Counted from the stretch's first letter, positions 1-7,582 are shown. The stretch: 14,453 nucleotides of DNA from Bacillus sp. X1(2014) (GCF_007678255.1 NZ_VEED01000038.1:1-14453); one strand, 5' to 3'. Notes: generated by a model not told the origin, from the letters alone. A program made the numbers and translations.

Positions 1-65
1 ACGTTGGCTTAGTTTCTTAAAAAGAAACTAAAATTTATTGTTTGTTTGCACGATTTTGTTTGTTT

Positions 66-80
66 AGTTTTCAAAGAACA
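66..80 (-). promoter_or_regulatory. rRNA operon leader boxA
   Basis: On the minus strand this reads TGTTCTTTGAAAACT, the boxA-type antitermination sequence typical of Bacillus rRNA leaders. It lies about 25 nt downstream of the start predicted for promoter P2. The transcript runs leftward off the window, so the 16S gene itself is not seen. A short hairpin precedes it at 90-103 (TCGCC stem, TTTG loop), and a 10-bp stem-loop follows at 9-31. Both would form in the leader RNA. Confidence 0.8.
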
Positions 81-110
81 ATTTCTCTATCGCCCAAAGG
101 CGACTTTATT

Positions 111-139
111 ATCATAGCAAGTTATTGACCAGAAGTCAA
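111..139 (-). promoter_or_regulatory. rRNA operon promoter P2 (sigma-A)
   Basis: Read on the minus strand there is TTGACT (134-139), a 17-bp spacer, and TATGAT (111-116). The first plausible start, six bases past the -10 box, is a G at 104. It drives the leftward rRNA operon, as shown by the boxA downstream. Confidence 0.85.
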
Positions 140-185
140 CAACTTTTTTCTTTTGTTTCGCATCGCCTCAGTGACGACTTTTCAT

Positions 186-214
186 ATATTACAGCATATA
201 AAAGCATTGGTCAA
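186..214 (-). promoter_or_regulatory. rRNA operon promoter P1 (sigma-A)
   Basis: Read on the minus strand there is TTGACC (209-214), a 17-bp spacer and TAATAT (186-191). It lies 75 bp upstream of P2, the tandem arrangement usual for Bacillus rRNA operons. A G is available as start at 178. Confidence 0.8.
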
Positions 215-249
215 TACTTTTTTAAAAAATTGATTTTTATTTTTTCCAA

Positions 250-280
250 AAAGAAAAACCGCCTTTTTTCAGCGGTTTAC
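250..280 (-). terminator. Terminator of the dnaX-bofA operon
   Basis: A 7-bp stem, AAACCGC (256-262) pairing with GCGGTTT (272-278), is followed on the minus strand by a T-rich run at 255 downward. It begins 5 bases past the bofA stop codon and separates the operon from the rRNA promoters. Confidence 0.85.
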
Positions 281-283
281 GAT

Positions 284-547
284 TTAGATTACCCAATGTT
301 GTATAGCCACTAAAGCACACAGGCCCGGGATTCCTAAAAAGCCTGAAATGGCAGAGGTGGCAAAATTAATCGGCACATGAATGCCATAGCGGTTTCCTGC
401 TGCATTTAAGAAAAATAAAAATAGCGCTCCAATGACTAACTTGATTGCGGCTTGACCTACAAATCGAGCAGGCTTAAAAGGAGCTCCCGTAAATAATAGG
501 ATAATTACTAAGCCGCCTAGGATAGATATTACGATAATAGGTTCCAA
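284..547 (-). CDS. bofA: BofA, inhibitor of pro-sigma-K processing
   Basis: BofA is an integral membrane protein of the mother cell/forespore outer membrane. With SpoIVFA it holds the SpoIVFB protease inactive until the forespore signal arrives. The 87-residue product matches the family length, starts MEPIIVISIL and keeps the GIHVPIN and SGFLGIPG stretches (about residues 55-75) characteristic of BofA. Two hydrophobic segments are seen near residues 3-20 and 33-49, plus a hydrophobic C-terminal region. I chose the TTG start at 545-547 because AAGGGGG lies 9 nt upstream and the family begins here; a longer frame to 595 adds 16 unrelated residues. It is the last gene of the dnaX-ebfC-recR-yaaL operon, as in B. 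subtilis, with an 85-bp gap after yaaL that could hold its own promoter, though I see no clear one. Confidence 0.92.
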   Translation of the reverse strand: MEPIIVISILGGLVIILLFTGAPFKPARFVGQAAIKLVIGALFLFFLNAAGNRYGIHVPINFATSAISGFLGIPGLCALVAIQHWVI

Positions 548-556
548 AAAAGCTAT

Positions 557-563
557 CCCCCTT
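557..563 (-). promoter_or_regulatory. bofA ribosome binding site
   Basis: AAGGGGG on the minus strand lies 9 nt before the TTG at 547. It supports that start over the upstream in-frame ATG at 595. Confidence 0.7.
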
Positions 564-632
564 CTTAAGTCACTTTGTTTACAACTTATGTACAAGCTGC
601 CAAGAATAGACCTAAAAAAGGAAATAGCATAT

Positions 633-857
633 TTATGAATTCATTAAATTAACGTTCCGCTGCTTTGCTTCTCTTAAGAGAAAGATATACTTTGCCTCAG
701 CTATTTTCGTCTGACAAATCACTTCGTCTGAAGGATCGAAACTTTTCCCTAACAGCAACTTTTCTTGCTGCCAATGTTCTTTATATCGATTCAACTGTAC
801 TAAAAGCTTTTCATTATACTCTTTACGAAGCCGCCCTTTACGCTGAAAAAACATCAT
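633..857 (-). CDS. yaaL: YaaL family protein (DUF2508)
   Basis: This is a small, highly charged, probably helical cytoplasmic protein of unknown function, 74 residues, matching the B. subtilis YaaL length and position between recR and bofA. The N-terminus is basic (FQRKGRLRKEY), and the C-terminal third carries AEAKYIFLLREAK, the best conserved part of the family. No signal peptide or membrane segment is seen. Two consecutive ATG codons follow GGAGG; the second (852-854) would give 73 residues and better Shine-Dalgarno spacing. It starts 18 nt after the recR stop, so it is almost certainly co-transcribed with it. The function is not known, and co-location with recR suggests only a shared transcript. 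Confidence 0.88.
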   Translation of the reverse strand: MMFFQRKGRLRKEYNEKLLVQLNRYKEHWQQEKLLLGKSFDPSDEVICQTKIAEAKYIFLLREAKQRNVNLMNS

Positions 858-875
858 TGATTCCTCCGCGTCTTC

Positions 876-1472
876 TTAAAATTCTCTTCGGCCCTCAATC
901 GCTTTGGATAAAGTAACCTCATCTGCATATTCAAGATCCCCGCCGACTGGAAGTCCATGAGCAATTCTCGTTGTTTTAATTCCCGATGGTTTTAACAAAC
1001 GGGAAATATACATAGCTGTGGCTTCCCCCTCAATATTAGGGTTTGTCGCTAAGATTACTTCTATTATATTTTCATCTTGAAGACGCTTTAAGAGGCTTGG
1101 AATATTGATGTCCTCTGGTCCAATCCCATCCATAGGGGAAATGGCCCCATGAAGGACATGATACAATCCATTGAATTCCTTCATTTTTTCCATCGCAATC
1201 ACATCTTTAGGATCTTGGACAACACAGATGATACTCTTATCGCGGCGCACATCTTCACAAATGTAACAAGGGTCTTGATCTGTTATATGACCGCAGACAG
1301 AACAATACGTTAAATTTCGTTTGGCATTGACAAGTGCTTTAGCAAAATCAAGCACAGTATCTTCTTTCATACTTAAGACGAAAAAAGCCAGACGACCGGC
1401 TGTTTTAGGACCGATACCTGGCAGCTTCATAAAGCTGTCAATCAGCTTTGAAATTGGTTCTGGATAATGCAT
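876..1472 (-). CDS. recR: Recombination mediator protein RecR
   Basis: RecR acts with RecO (and RecF) to load RecA on gapped or SSB-coated DNA during recombinational repair. The 198-residue protein has the standard family length. It shows an N-terminal helix-hairpin-helix ([15 protein letters not shown], residues 16-30), a zinc finger with Cys57, Cys60, Cys69 and Cys72, a Toprim domain beginning around CVVQDPKD (83-90) and a C-terminal part containing ARG-less but typical [15 protein letters not shown]. An AGGAGAGG precedes the ATG by about 11 nt. It follows ebfC with a 17-nt gap; this ebfC-recR pairing is widespread in bacteria and fits their shared DNA-associated roles. Confidence 0.97.
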   Translation of the reverse strand: MHYPEPISKLIDSFMKLPGIGPKTAGRLAFFVLSMKEDTVLDFAKALVNAKRNLTYCSVCGHITDQDPCYICEDVRRDKSIICVVQDPKDVIAMEKMKEFNGLYHVLHGAISPMDGIGPEDINIPSLLKRLQDENIIEVILATNPNIEGEATAMYISRLLKPSGIKTTRIAHGLPVGGDLEYADEVTLSKAIEGRREF

Positions 1473-1489
1473 CTTTGGCTATTCCTCTC

Positions 1490-1813
1490 CTAAAAAGGAA
1501 GGTTCATTCCTTTTGTAAATTGCCCCATCGTACTGTTTGTTAACTCTTCTACCTTTTTAAGAGCATCATTTGTAGCAGCTAAAACAAGGTCTTGAAGCAT
1601 TTCAATATCGTCTGGATCAACAGCTTCTGGTTTAATAATTACATCGACTACTTCCTTATGTCCTGTAACAATAACTGTAACCATACCACCGCCAGCAGTT
1701 CCTTCAATCTTTTTTTCACCTAATTCTTCTTGTGCCTCTGCCATTTTCTTTTGCATCTTTTGCATTTGTTTCATCATATTTTGCATATTTCCCATTCCGC
1801 CACCACGCATCAT
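1490..1813 (-). CDS. ebfC: Nucleoid-associated protein, YbaB/EbfC family
   Basis: YbaB/EbfC proteins are small dimeric DNA-binding proteins that coat DNA and influence nucleoid structure and transcription; B. subtilis YaaK is the orthologue. The product has 107 residues, the usual length. It starts with a Gly/Met-rich leader ([14 protein letters not shown]), followed by the helical [17 protein letters not shown] segment, the conserved [10 protein letters not shown] and the [14 protein letters not shown] helix. GGAGGT lies 9 nt before the first of two adjacent ATGs. It sits 35 nt after dnaX and 17 nt before recR, in the classical dnaX-ebfC-recR operon. Confidence 0.95.
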   Translation of the reverse strand: MMRGGGMGNMQNMMKQMQKMQKKMAEAQEELGEKKIEGTAGGGMVTVIVTGHKEVVDVIIKPEAVDPDDIEMLQDLVLAATNDALKKVEELTNSTMGQFTKGMNLPF

Positions 1814-1848
1814 TATTCAACTACCTCCAATTAATTAGTTATTAGTTA

Positions 1849-3537
1849 TTAATCAATAATTTCCACAAATTCTTCGCCAAATATTTTTTTCGCCTCGGCA
1901 ATATGTGGTTCTTCTTCCTTAGGTACATCACTGGTTTCTCCTTCAGCACCTTCATGGCTATTCAAAAAGCTTTCGCGAATTGGCAGCCACTGGTCTTCCG
2001 GGACACCTAAGATTGTAAATCTTTTGCCTGTTAATTTATATAAAGCGGCGATCACTGCATCCAGAAAATCTGTTCGACTCATCGCCATCTGGCAAATCAT
2101 TTCATGCTTAAATTTTATGATAAAAGCAGTTGCTGATGCGGCGATAGGCTCGGCATCGTTTAATAGGGCAGCTTGTGATTTTAACAGACTTGCCCGCAAT
2201 TCTGCCCAATTAGATTTAATCAGATTCAAATCGCCTTTTGTTGCCTGCTTTAACACTTCATTTATTTTTCCGACCGCCGGCTGAAATGCCTTTTTCGCAG
2301 TTCTTTGGGCTGGCTTTTGTGATTGCTGTACTGCCTCTTGGGGAGATGCTGTTACACCATTCGCCTTTAAATGTTCGAGTTCCATCTCCAATTGACCAAT
2401 TCTAGTTAACAACTGGTCAATTTGAGCAGGCTGCGCCTGTGCCGTCTGCCTAACTTCCATTTGACACAACTTAACAATCGCTACCTCAAGAAAAATTCTT
2501 GGATGATTAGTCCAACGCATTTCTTGTTGTGTTTTATTCAAGAGATCAATCAATTGATAAATCTGATCTGTTGATATCGTTTCAGCAATGTTTCGAAAAT
2601 CATCATCCAGCATTACTCTTTCCAGTGATTCCTCAAGGTTTGGTGCTGTTTTATATAGCAGCATGTCACGATAATACAGGATTATATCCTCAATAAATCG
2701 CATGGGATCTTTTCCATGATATAAAAGTTCATCCAACGCAGCTAAGCCGTTTGCGACATCCTTTTCCCGGAATGCCAAAGCAAGCTTATTTAAAAATCCC
2801 TGCGAAACTGATCCTGTAACCGTTAATGCATCTTCAATTGCAACATGGTCCTGGCTATACGATATCGCCTGATCCAATAGACTAAGTGCATCGCGCATCC
2901 CGCCATCTGCTGCCCGAGCAATCAATTGAAGGGCACGTTCATCACAATCAATTCCAGATTCCTCAACAATTAACTTCATCCGATTGACGATTGCGCCAGC
3001 AGTAATGCGTCTAAAATCAAAACGTTGACATCTTGAAATAATCGTTAAGGGGATTTTATGAGGTTCTGTTGTAGCTAATATAAAGATGACATGCTTCGGC
3101 GGTTCTTCTAAAGTTTTCAGCAAGGCATTAAAAGCGCTAATGGATAGCATATGCACTTCATCAATAATATAGACTTTGTAGTTTACAGCTGTTGGTGCAA
3201 ATCTTACCTTATCCAGGACATCTCGCATTTCTTCCACACGTGAGTTCGAAGCCGCATCAAATTCTAATACATCTGAAATTGTTCCATCCGTTATTCCGCG
3301 GCAGGCTGCACATTCGTTACAAGGTTCTGAAACAGGTGACCGCTCACAGTTAATCGCCTTTGCTAATATTTTAGCTGCACTTGTTTTCCCTGTTCCTCTT
3401 GGGCCGGAAAAAAGATACGCATGTGATATTTTTTGCTGAAGCAGGGCGTTTTGTAATGTCTTGGTTACATGTTCTTGTCCTACTACATCGATAAATGTTT
3501 GAGGCCGCCAAACACGATATAAAGCTTGATACGCCAA
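1849..3537 (-). CDS. dnaX: DNA polymerase III subunit tau (clamp loader)
   Basis: DnaX forms the ATPase core of the replicative clamp loader and tethers polymerase and helicase. The 562-residue product shows a Walker A motif GPRGTGKTS (45-53), a zinc module with Cys64, Cys73, Cys76 and Cys79, Walker B DEVH (126-129) and an SRC sensor in IISRCQRFDF. The C-terminal tau region starts near residue 370, with a predicted coiled stretch LEMELEHLK. I chose TTG at 3535-3537, which gives MAYQALYRVW like the MSYQALYRV of B. subtilis. The upstream GTG at 3546 would leave only 1 nt after the Shine-Dalgarno. I saw no obvious A-rich slippery site plus hairpin, so only the full-length form is expected. A sigma-A promoter is predicted at 3575-3604. 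It is the first gene of the operon that runs to bofA. Confidence 0.95.
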   Translation of the reverse strand: MAYQALYRVWRPQTFIDVVGQEHVTKTLQNALLQQKISHAYLFSGPRGTGKTSAAKILAKAINCERSPVSEPCNECAACRGITDGTISDVLEFDAASNSRVEEMRDVLDKVRFAPTAVNYKVYIIDEVHMLSISAFNALLKTLEEPPKHVIFILATTEPHKIPLTIISRCQRFDFRRITAGAIVNRMKLIVEESGIDCDERALQLIARAADGGMRDALSLLDQAISYSQDHVAIEDALTVTGSVSQGFLNKLALAFREKDVANGLAALDELLYHGKDPMRFIEDIILYYRDMLLYKTAPNLEESLERVMLDDDFRNIAETISTDQIYQLIDLLNKTQQEMRWTNHPRIFLEVAIVKLCQMEVRQTAQAQPAQIDQLLTRIGQLEMELEHLKANGVTASPQEAVQQSQKPAQRTAKKAFQPAVGKINEVLKQATKGDLNLIKSNWAELRASLLKSQAALLNDAEPIAASATAFIIKFKHEMICQMAMSRTDFLDAVIAALYKLTGKRFTILGVPEDQWLPIRESFLNSHEGAEGETSDVPKEEEPHIAEAKKIFGEEFVEIID

Positions 3538-3547
3538 TTGACACACG

Positions 3548-3554
3548 CCCCCTT
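3548..3554 (-). promoter_or_regulatory. dnaX ribosome binding site
   Basis: AAGGGGG on the minus strand lies 10 nt before TTG 3537 and only 1 nt before the GTG at 3546, so it supports the TTG start. Confidence 0.6.
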
Positions 3555-3574
3555 CAAAATTTTCATTCCTTTTT

Positions 3575-3604
3575 ATTATACCTTAATCATTTTGCTTTTT
3601 ACAA
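3575..3604 (-). promoter_or_regulatory. Predicted dnaX operon promoter
   Basis: On the minus strand there is TTGTAA (3599-3604), an 18-bp spacer and a perfect TATAAT (3575-3580). It lies between the SRP RNA terminator and dnaX, and is the only strong candidate there. Confidence 0.65.
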
Positions 3605-3623
3605 AATGAATCTATGTAATGGA

Positions 3624-3657
3624 CAAAAAAACTCATCCCAAGTCTGAGATGAGTTAA
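3624..3657 (-). terminator. SRP RNA terminator
   Basis: The stem AACTCATC (3630-3637) pairs with GATGAGTT (3648-3655). On the minus strand it is followed by seven T (3625-3631). It lies about 17 nt past the mature SRP RNA 3' end. Confidence 0.85.
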
Positions 3658-3673
3658 TTTATGTAATATAACT

Positions 3674-3944
3674 GCCGTGCACCTTCCGTCGACTAACGCC
3701 CATAAGCGTTACTTAAGCAGTTAGCTCGGCCCAGGCCACCCTGCGGCACATGGGAGCGTCCACTTAATGCTGCTTCCTTCCGGACCTGACATGGTTCATG
3801 GATTCCCATTGCGCAGGACCAGGGCGTCAACACCACTTACTTAAGGCAGACCCTACAGGTCGTTAGCCTCGGGAAGGGATTCAGTCCCGCTAGAGCGGAT
3901 TGCGGGTACAGGGCACCGCTACCTCCCCACCTAGCACGGCAAAG
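3674..3944 (-). ncRNA. scr: Signal recognition particle RNA, large Bacillus type
   Basis: This is the scaffold RNA of the signal recognition particle, which binds Ffh and targets nascent membrane and secreted proteins. On the minus strand the apical (helix 8) segment includes GTCAGGTCCGGAAGGAAGCA, the universal Ffh-binding region. The sequence between has the Alu-domain features of the Bacillus scRNA, such as GGGAGGTAGCGGTGCC near the 5' end and CCTGGGCCGAGCTAACTGC on the 3' side. The ends pair (GCCGTGC with GCACGGC). The length of about 271 nt equals the B. subtilis mature form; exact ends are estimated to within a few bases. It sits between tadA and dnaX, as in B. subtilis. An upstream promoter and leader hairpin imply a longer precursor that is trimmed, as is known for scRNA (RNase III). 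Confidence 0.95.
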
Positions 3945-3983
3945 TTGATACCAAAGTTATGTGCGTCACTATGACGCTTTCTT

Positions 3984-4012
3984 AGTATACAAATATTTTC
4001 GTAAAAAAGCAA
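3984..4012 (-). promoter_or_regulatory. SRP RNA promoter (sigma-A)
   Basis: On the minus strand there is TTGCTT (4007-4012), a 17-bp spacer and TATACT (3984-3989). The -35 box starts 3 bp past the tadA stop codon and no terminator separates them, so read-through from tadA is possible. The predicted start near 3977 is followed at once by a perfect 6-bp hairpin (3963-3977). Confidence 0.75.
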
Positions 4013-4015
4013 TCC

Positions 4016-4549
<534 letters not shown>

Positions 4550-4617
4550 TTACTTTTCCCATGCTCCCATTATTGCCAAAATGGAAATTCCTATTGCTTC
4601 AGATGAAATTTATAAGC

Positions 4618-4626
4618 ATTATATCA
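4618..4626 (-). promoter_or_regulatory. Predicted tadA promoter, extended -10
   Basis: The minus strand reads TGATATAAT, a perfect -10 hexamer with the TGn extension. There is no good -35 at 16-18 bp. It lies 81 bp upstream of the tadA ATG. Confidence 0.5.
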
Positions 4627-4686
4627 TTTATCCGTTTCTCCCCTCATAAAATAATTGCAACGCATATTTGCTTAGGAGGGATTAGG

Positions 4687-5973
4687 ATGCAAATCCATGT
4701 GATAAGGGGTAATGAAACCTTAACTACAATTGCAAGGGCCTATCAAACTACCGTCCAGGACATTGTAGAGGCTAACGATTTACCGAATCCAAATAATCTT
4801 GTGATTGGACAGTCGCTTGTCATTCCGATTATTGGACACTTTTATTTCGTGCAGTCAGGCGATACTTTATTCACCATCTCAAGAAAGTTCGGCGTCCCTT
4901 ACCAAGAGCTTGCCTCTATCAACCGAATCAACCCTAATCAGCCGCTTAATATAGGTTTTCGTCTCTACATTCCCCAAGGCAGAAAAAGAGATGCTGAATT
5001 TAACGCATACGTTGAACCGCGCGGCACTACCGTAGCCCCAGTCTTAGAATCCAGCGCCCGTGAGGCAGCACCCTATCTAACCTATTTGGCTCCCTTTAGC
5101 TTTCAAGCCCGCCGTGATGGGACACTAAAAGAACCGCTGCTGAACAACTTTCCTGCCATAGCCAGGGCCAACCGCAATGTGTTAATGATGGTTATAACCA
5201 ATCAAGAGAATGATCAGTTCAGTGACGAACTCGGACGAATTTTATTAAATGATATGGCCATTCAAGATAAATTTCTAAATAACATTGTTTCTACTGCAAA
5301 TAAATATGGATTCCGTGATATTCATTTTGACTTTGAGTTTTTACGTCCGGCCGACCGCGAGGCCTATAATCGCTTTTTACGTAAGGCAAAACATCTATTC
5401 GGAAGTAAAGGCTGGCTCATGTCAACCGCCCTAGCGCCAAAGACCAGTGCTTCTCAGAAAGGGAAATGGTATGAAGCGCATGACTATAAGGCGCACGGGG
5501 AAATCGTTGACTTTGTTGTGATTATGACCTATGAATGGGGATATAGCGGAGGCCCCGCTATGGCTGTGTCTCCCATTGATCAAGTGAGAAGAGTGTTGGA
5601 ATACGCTGTTACAGATATCCCAGCGAGAAAGATTATGATGGGGCAAAACCTGTACGGCTATGATTGGACACTTCCCTTCGTGCAAGGGTCGGTTGCCAAG
5701 GCTGTGAGTCCACAGCAGGCCATACAGCTTGCCGCAAGTCACAATGTCCCAATTCAATATGACATCAAGGCACAGGCACCACATTTTAGATATTCAGAAG
5801 CGGGTAAACAGCATGAGGTTTGGTTTGAGGATGCCCGTTCTATCCAAGCGAAGTTTGACTTAATAAAAGAGTTAAATATTAGGGGCATGAGTTATTGGAA
5901 ACTCGGTCTTGCCTTCCCGCAAAACTGGCTGTTAATCGTCGATAATTTCAATGTCACCAAGCGCGCGACCTAA
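4687..5973 (+). CDS. sleL: Spore cortex-lytic N-acetylglucosaminidase SleL (YaaH)
   Basis: SleL/YaaH is a spore-coat-associated glycosidase that cleaves muramic-delta-lactam-containing cortex fragments during germination. The 428-residue protein has two N-terminal LysM repeats (about 1-47 and 51-96, the second beginning HFYFVQSGDTL), then a GH18 domain from about residue 105 to the end. The GH18 catalytic strand reads DIHFDFE (211-217): the final Asp and Glu are present, while the first Asp positions of the canonical DxxDxDxE pattern are substituted. There is no signal peptide, which fits synthesis in the mother cell and binding to the spore from outside. I chose the ATG at 4687 because GGAGGG ends 6 nt before it and the protein then starts directly with LysM. 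A sporulation sigma factor promoter (sigma-E in B. subtilis) is expected, but I could not place one. A strong terminator follows. Confidence 0.93.
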   Translation: MQIHVIRGNETLTTIARAYQTTVQDIVEANDLPNPNNLVIGQSLVIPIIGHFYFVQSGDTLFTISRKFGVPYQELASINRINPNQPLNIGFRLYIPQGRKRDAEFNAYVEPRGTTVAPVLESSAREAAPYLTYLAPFSFQARRDGTLKEPLLNNFPAIARANRNVLMMVITNQENDQFSDELGRILLNDMAIQDKFLNNIVSTANKYGFRDIHFDFEFLRPADREAYNRFLRKAKHLFGSKGWLMSTALAPKTSASQKGKWYEAHDYKAHGEIVDFVVIMTYEWGYSGGPAMAVSPIDQVRRVLEYAVTDIPARKIMMGQNLYGYDWTLPFVQGSVAKAVSPQQAIQLAASHNVPIQYDIKAQAPHFRYSEAGKQHEVWFEDARSIQAKFDLIKELNIRGMSYWKLGLAFPQNWLLIVDNFNVTKRAT

Positions 5974-5986
5974 ATATTTATTCGAC

Positions 5987-6014
5987 AAAAACTGCCGTGA
6001 TTCGGCAGTTTTTT
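5987..6014 (+). terminator. sleL terminator
   Basis: An 11-bp stem, AAAAACTGCCG (5987-5997) with CGGCAGTTTTT (6003-6013), and a 5-nt loop lie 13 bases after the sleL stop. The A and T runs on both sides would let it act in either direction. Confidence 0.9.
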
Positions 6015-6021
6015 CATATAT

Positions 6022-6050
6022 TTGACATAAAACATATTTCTTCTAAATAT
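6022..6050 (+). promoter_or_regulatory. Predicted promoter of the deoxynucleoside kinase operon
   Basis: A consensus TTGACA (6022-6027) is followed after 16 bp by TAAATA (6044-6049). It lies just past the sleL terminator and about 120 bp before the dgk start codon, leaving a long leader in which I see no recognised riboswitch. Confidence 0.5.
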
Positions 6051-6169
6051 TCCTTATCCCTTCCTGCGTGAGATTATGATAAAATAAATCTTGCGTGTTT
6101 TTTGTGACTAAATATCCAGATATTCTGGTGAAACATAGAGTGAAGGCAGCTTTTGAAGGAGGACTTGCA

Positions 6170-6817
6170 ATGGGGGATACACCCTTTATTACCGTGGAAG
6201 GGCCGATTGGTGTTGGAAAAACATCTCTCGCAAAAGCCATTTCAGCGCAATTTGAATTTGCATTACTTAAAGAGATTGTGGATGAAAACCCTTTTTTAGG
6301 AAAATTCTATGAAAATATTGAGGAATGGAGTTTTCAAACCGAAATGTTTTTCCTCTGCAATCGTTTTAAGCAATTAGGGGATATCAATACCCATTTCTTA
6401 ACTCAAAATCAATCAGTTGTAGCTGATTATCATATTTTCAAAAATTTAATTTTTGCAAAGCGCTCATTAAATGAGGACGAATATCAAAAATATTATAAAA
6501 TTTATCAAATTCTAACTGAGGATATGCCGAAGCCTAATGTCATTATTTATTTGAATGCCAGCCTCGATACACTTCTAAAACGAATCAAAATAAGAGGGCG
6601 TGAAGTGGAAAAGAATATCAGCCCCTTATATTTAGAACAGTTATCGCTAGATTATGAAAATACAATGACGATCTTTGAAAAAGAACATCCAGAAATACCA
6701 GTTATTCGCTTTAGCGGAGACGAATTGGATTTTGTCAAAAATGAACAGGATTTAAAGCATATTTTTGAACAATTATCATTAGCATTAAAAAAAAGCAGCT
6801 GGACTAAAACATTATAG
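6170..6817 (+). CDS. dgk: Deoxyguanosine kinase
   Basis: This salvage kinase phosphorylates deoxyguanosine (and related purine nucleosides) to the 5'-monophosphate in the cytoplasm. The 215-residue protein has a P-loop GPIGVGKT (11-18), the EIVDENPFLGKFY segment (35-47), the WSFQTEMFFL helix lining the substrate site, ADYH (85-88, equivalent to the DRS/ERS motif) and an Arg-rich lid RIKIRGREVE (138-147). These match B. subtilis Dgk (EGPIGAGKTT, ADYHIYKN) as I recall it. I chose the ATG at 6170 because GGAGGA lies 7 nt upstream; the frame extends 25 codons further but lacks a Shine-Dalgarno there. It is followed after 15 nt by a second kinase gene, as in the B. subtilis dgk-dck operon. Confidence 0.92.
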   Translation: MGDTPFITVEGPIGVGKTSLAKAISAQFEFALLKEIVDENPFLGKFYENIEEWSFQTEMFFLCNRFKQLGDINTHFLTQNQSVVADYHIFKNLIFAKRSLNEDEYQKYYKIYQILTEDMPKPNVIIYLNASLDTLLKRIKIRGREVEKNISPLYLEQLSLDYENTMTIFEKEHPEIPVIRFSGDELDFVKNEQDLKHIFEQLSLALKKSSWTKTL

Positions 6818-6820
6818 ATC

Positions 6821-6826
6821 AGGGGG
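6821..6826 (+). promoter_or_regulatory. Ribosome binding site for the second kinase
   Basis: AGGGGG abuts the ATG at 6827 with no spacer but lies 6 nt before the in-frame GTG at 6833, which decides for GTG. Confidence 0.65.
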
Positions 6827-6832
6827 ATGTTA

Positions 6833-7528
6833 GTGAGTATCGTTATTGGTGGTATGATTGGTCTTGGAAAAACAAGTGTGGCAGACACATTGAATGCACA
6901 CTTTCAAAATAAAGGTATTGAAAGTAAGGTGTTTTATGAAACGGTGGATGATAACCCGATTCTTCCGCTCTATTATGAACTGACACCTGAAGAATTAGAT
7001 GCCAAAAGGATTCCTTTCCTGCTTCAATTATTCTTTTTGAATAAACGTTTTAAAACTGTTAAAGAATGCGTTAGTTGGAGAGAGCCTATTTATACAATTC
7101 AAGACCGTTCCATTTATGAAGATTGGTATTTTGCCTATGTTAATAAATCGTTAGGCCGAATTTCTGATTTGGAATTTAAAATATATGAAGAATTAGTAGA
7201 AAACATGCTGGAAGAACTGAATGAACTTCCAAAAAAAGCACCAGATTTAATGGTGTACTTAAAAGGATCATTTGATACAGTGATTGACCGAATCATGGCC
7301 CGCGGCCGAAGCTTTGAAATTAACCCTGAATTGAAGGAATATTACTTCGAAGTGTGGAAGGGTTATGATGAGTGGGTGATGAACCAGTACTCAGCCAGCG
7401 AGGTATTAGTGATTGATATGGATACAACAGATGTTGTAAAATGTGCGGAAGACGCCACTAGAGTTTGCCTTGAAGTGGAAGATAAGTTGAAAGAAATCCT
7501 AAATATAAGAACAGCACATATTGGATAA
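6833..7528 (+). CDS. Deoxyadenosine/deoxycytidine kinase family protein
   Basis: This is a second deoxynucleoside kinase of the dCK/dGK/TK2 family, paired with dgk and occupying the position of B. subtilis dck. The 231-residue protein has a P-loop GMIGLGKT (7-14), FYETVDDNPILPLYY (34-48), a helix FLLQLFFLNKRF, DRSIYED (91-97) and a lid RIMARGRSFE (153-162). The VDDNPxLPLYY stretch, the PDLMVYL segment and the extended C-terminal half look more like the lactobacillus deoxyadenosine kinase subunit than B. subtilis Dck, which has EEVDHNPYLEKFY there. The substrate is therefore uncertain: dAdo, dCyd or both; many databases call such proteins simply deoxynucleoside kinase. The GTG start is set by AGGGGG 6 nt upstream. 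The stop codon at 7526-7528 lies in the loop of the operon terminator. Confidence 0.9.
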   Translation: MSIVIGGMIGLGKTSVADTLNAHFQNKGIESKVFYETVDDNPILPLYYELTPEELDAKRIPFLLQLFFLNKRFKTVKECVSWREPIYTIQDRSIYEDWYFAYVNKSLGRISDLEFKIYEELVENMLEELNELPKKAPDLMVYLKGSFDTVIDRIMARGRSFEINPELKEYYFEVWKGYDEWVMNQYSASEVLVIDMDTTDVVKCAEDATRVCLEVEDKLKEILNIRTAHIG

Positions 7529-7549
7529 TCCAATATGTGCTTTATTTAT
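7513..7549 (+). terminator. Kinase operon terminator overlapping the stop codon
   Basis: A perfect 13-bp stem pairs 7513-7525 with 7529-7541. The loop is exactly TAA, the stop codon of the upstream gene, and a T-rich tail follows. The 5' arm therefore encodes the last residues (TAHIG). Confidence 0.9.
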
Positions 7550-7582
7550 TTATAAGGTTGATGCGATGAATTTTGCTGGACT

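Noticed and set aside
125..313. 62-residue plus-strand frame at the left end
   Set aside because: It runs through the rRNA promoters and bofA terminator on the opposite strand, with no ribosome site or similarity.
1849..3537. Programmed frameshift in dnaX producing a short gamma form
   Set aside because: I found no clear A-rich slippery heptamer with a following stem in the expected middle region; B. subtilis is not known to use one.
4655..4670. Possible sigma-E promoter for sleL (CATATTTG with upstream ATA)
   Set aside because: It would start transcription inside the Shine-Dalgarno sequence, and the spacing is too short.
5431..5784. 117-residue minus-strand frame inside sleL
   Set aside because: It is antisense to well-conserved GH18 coding sequence.
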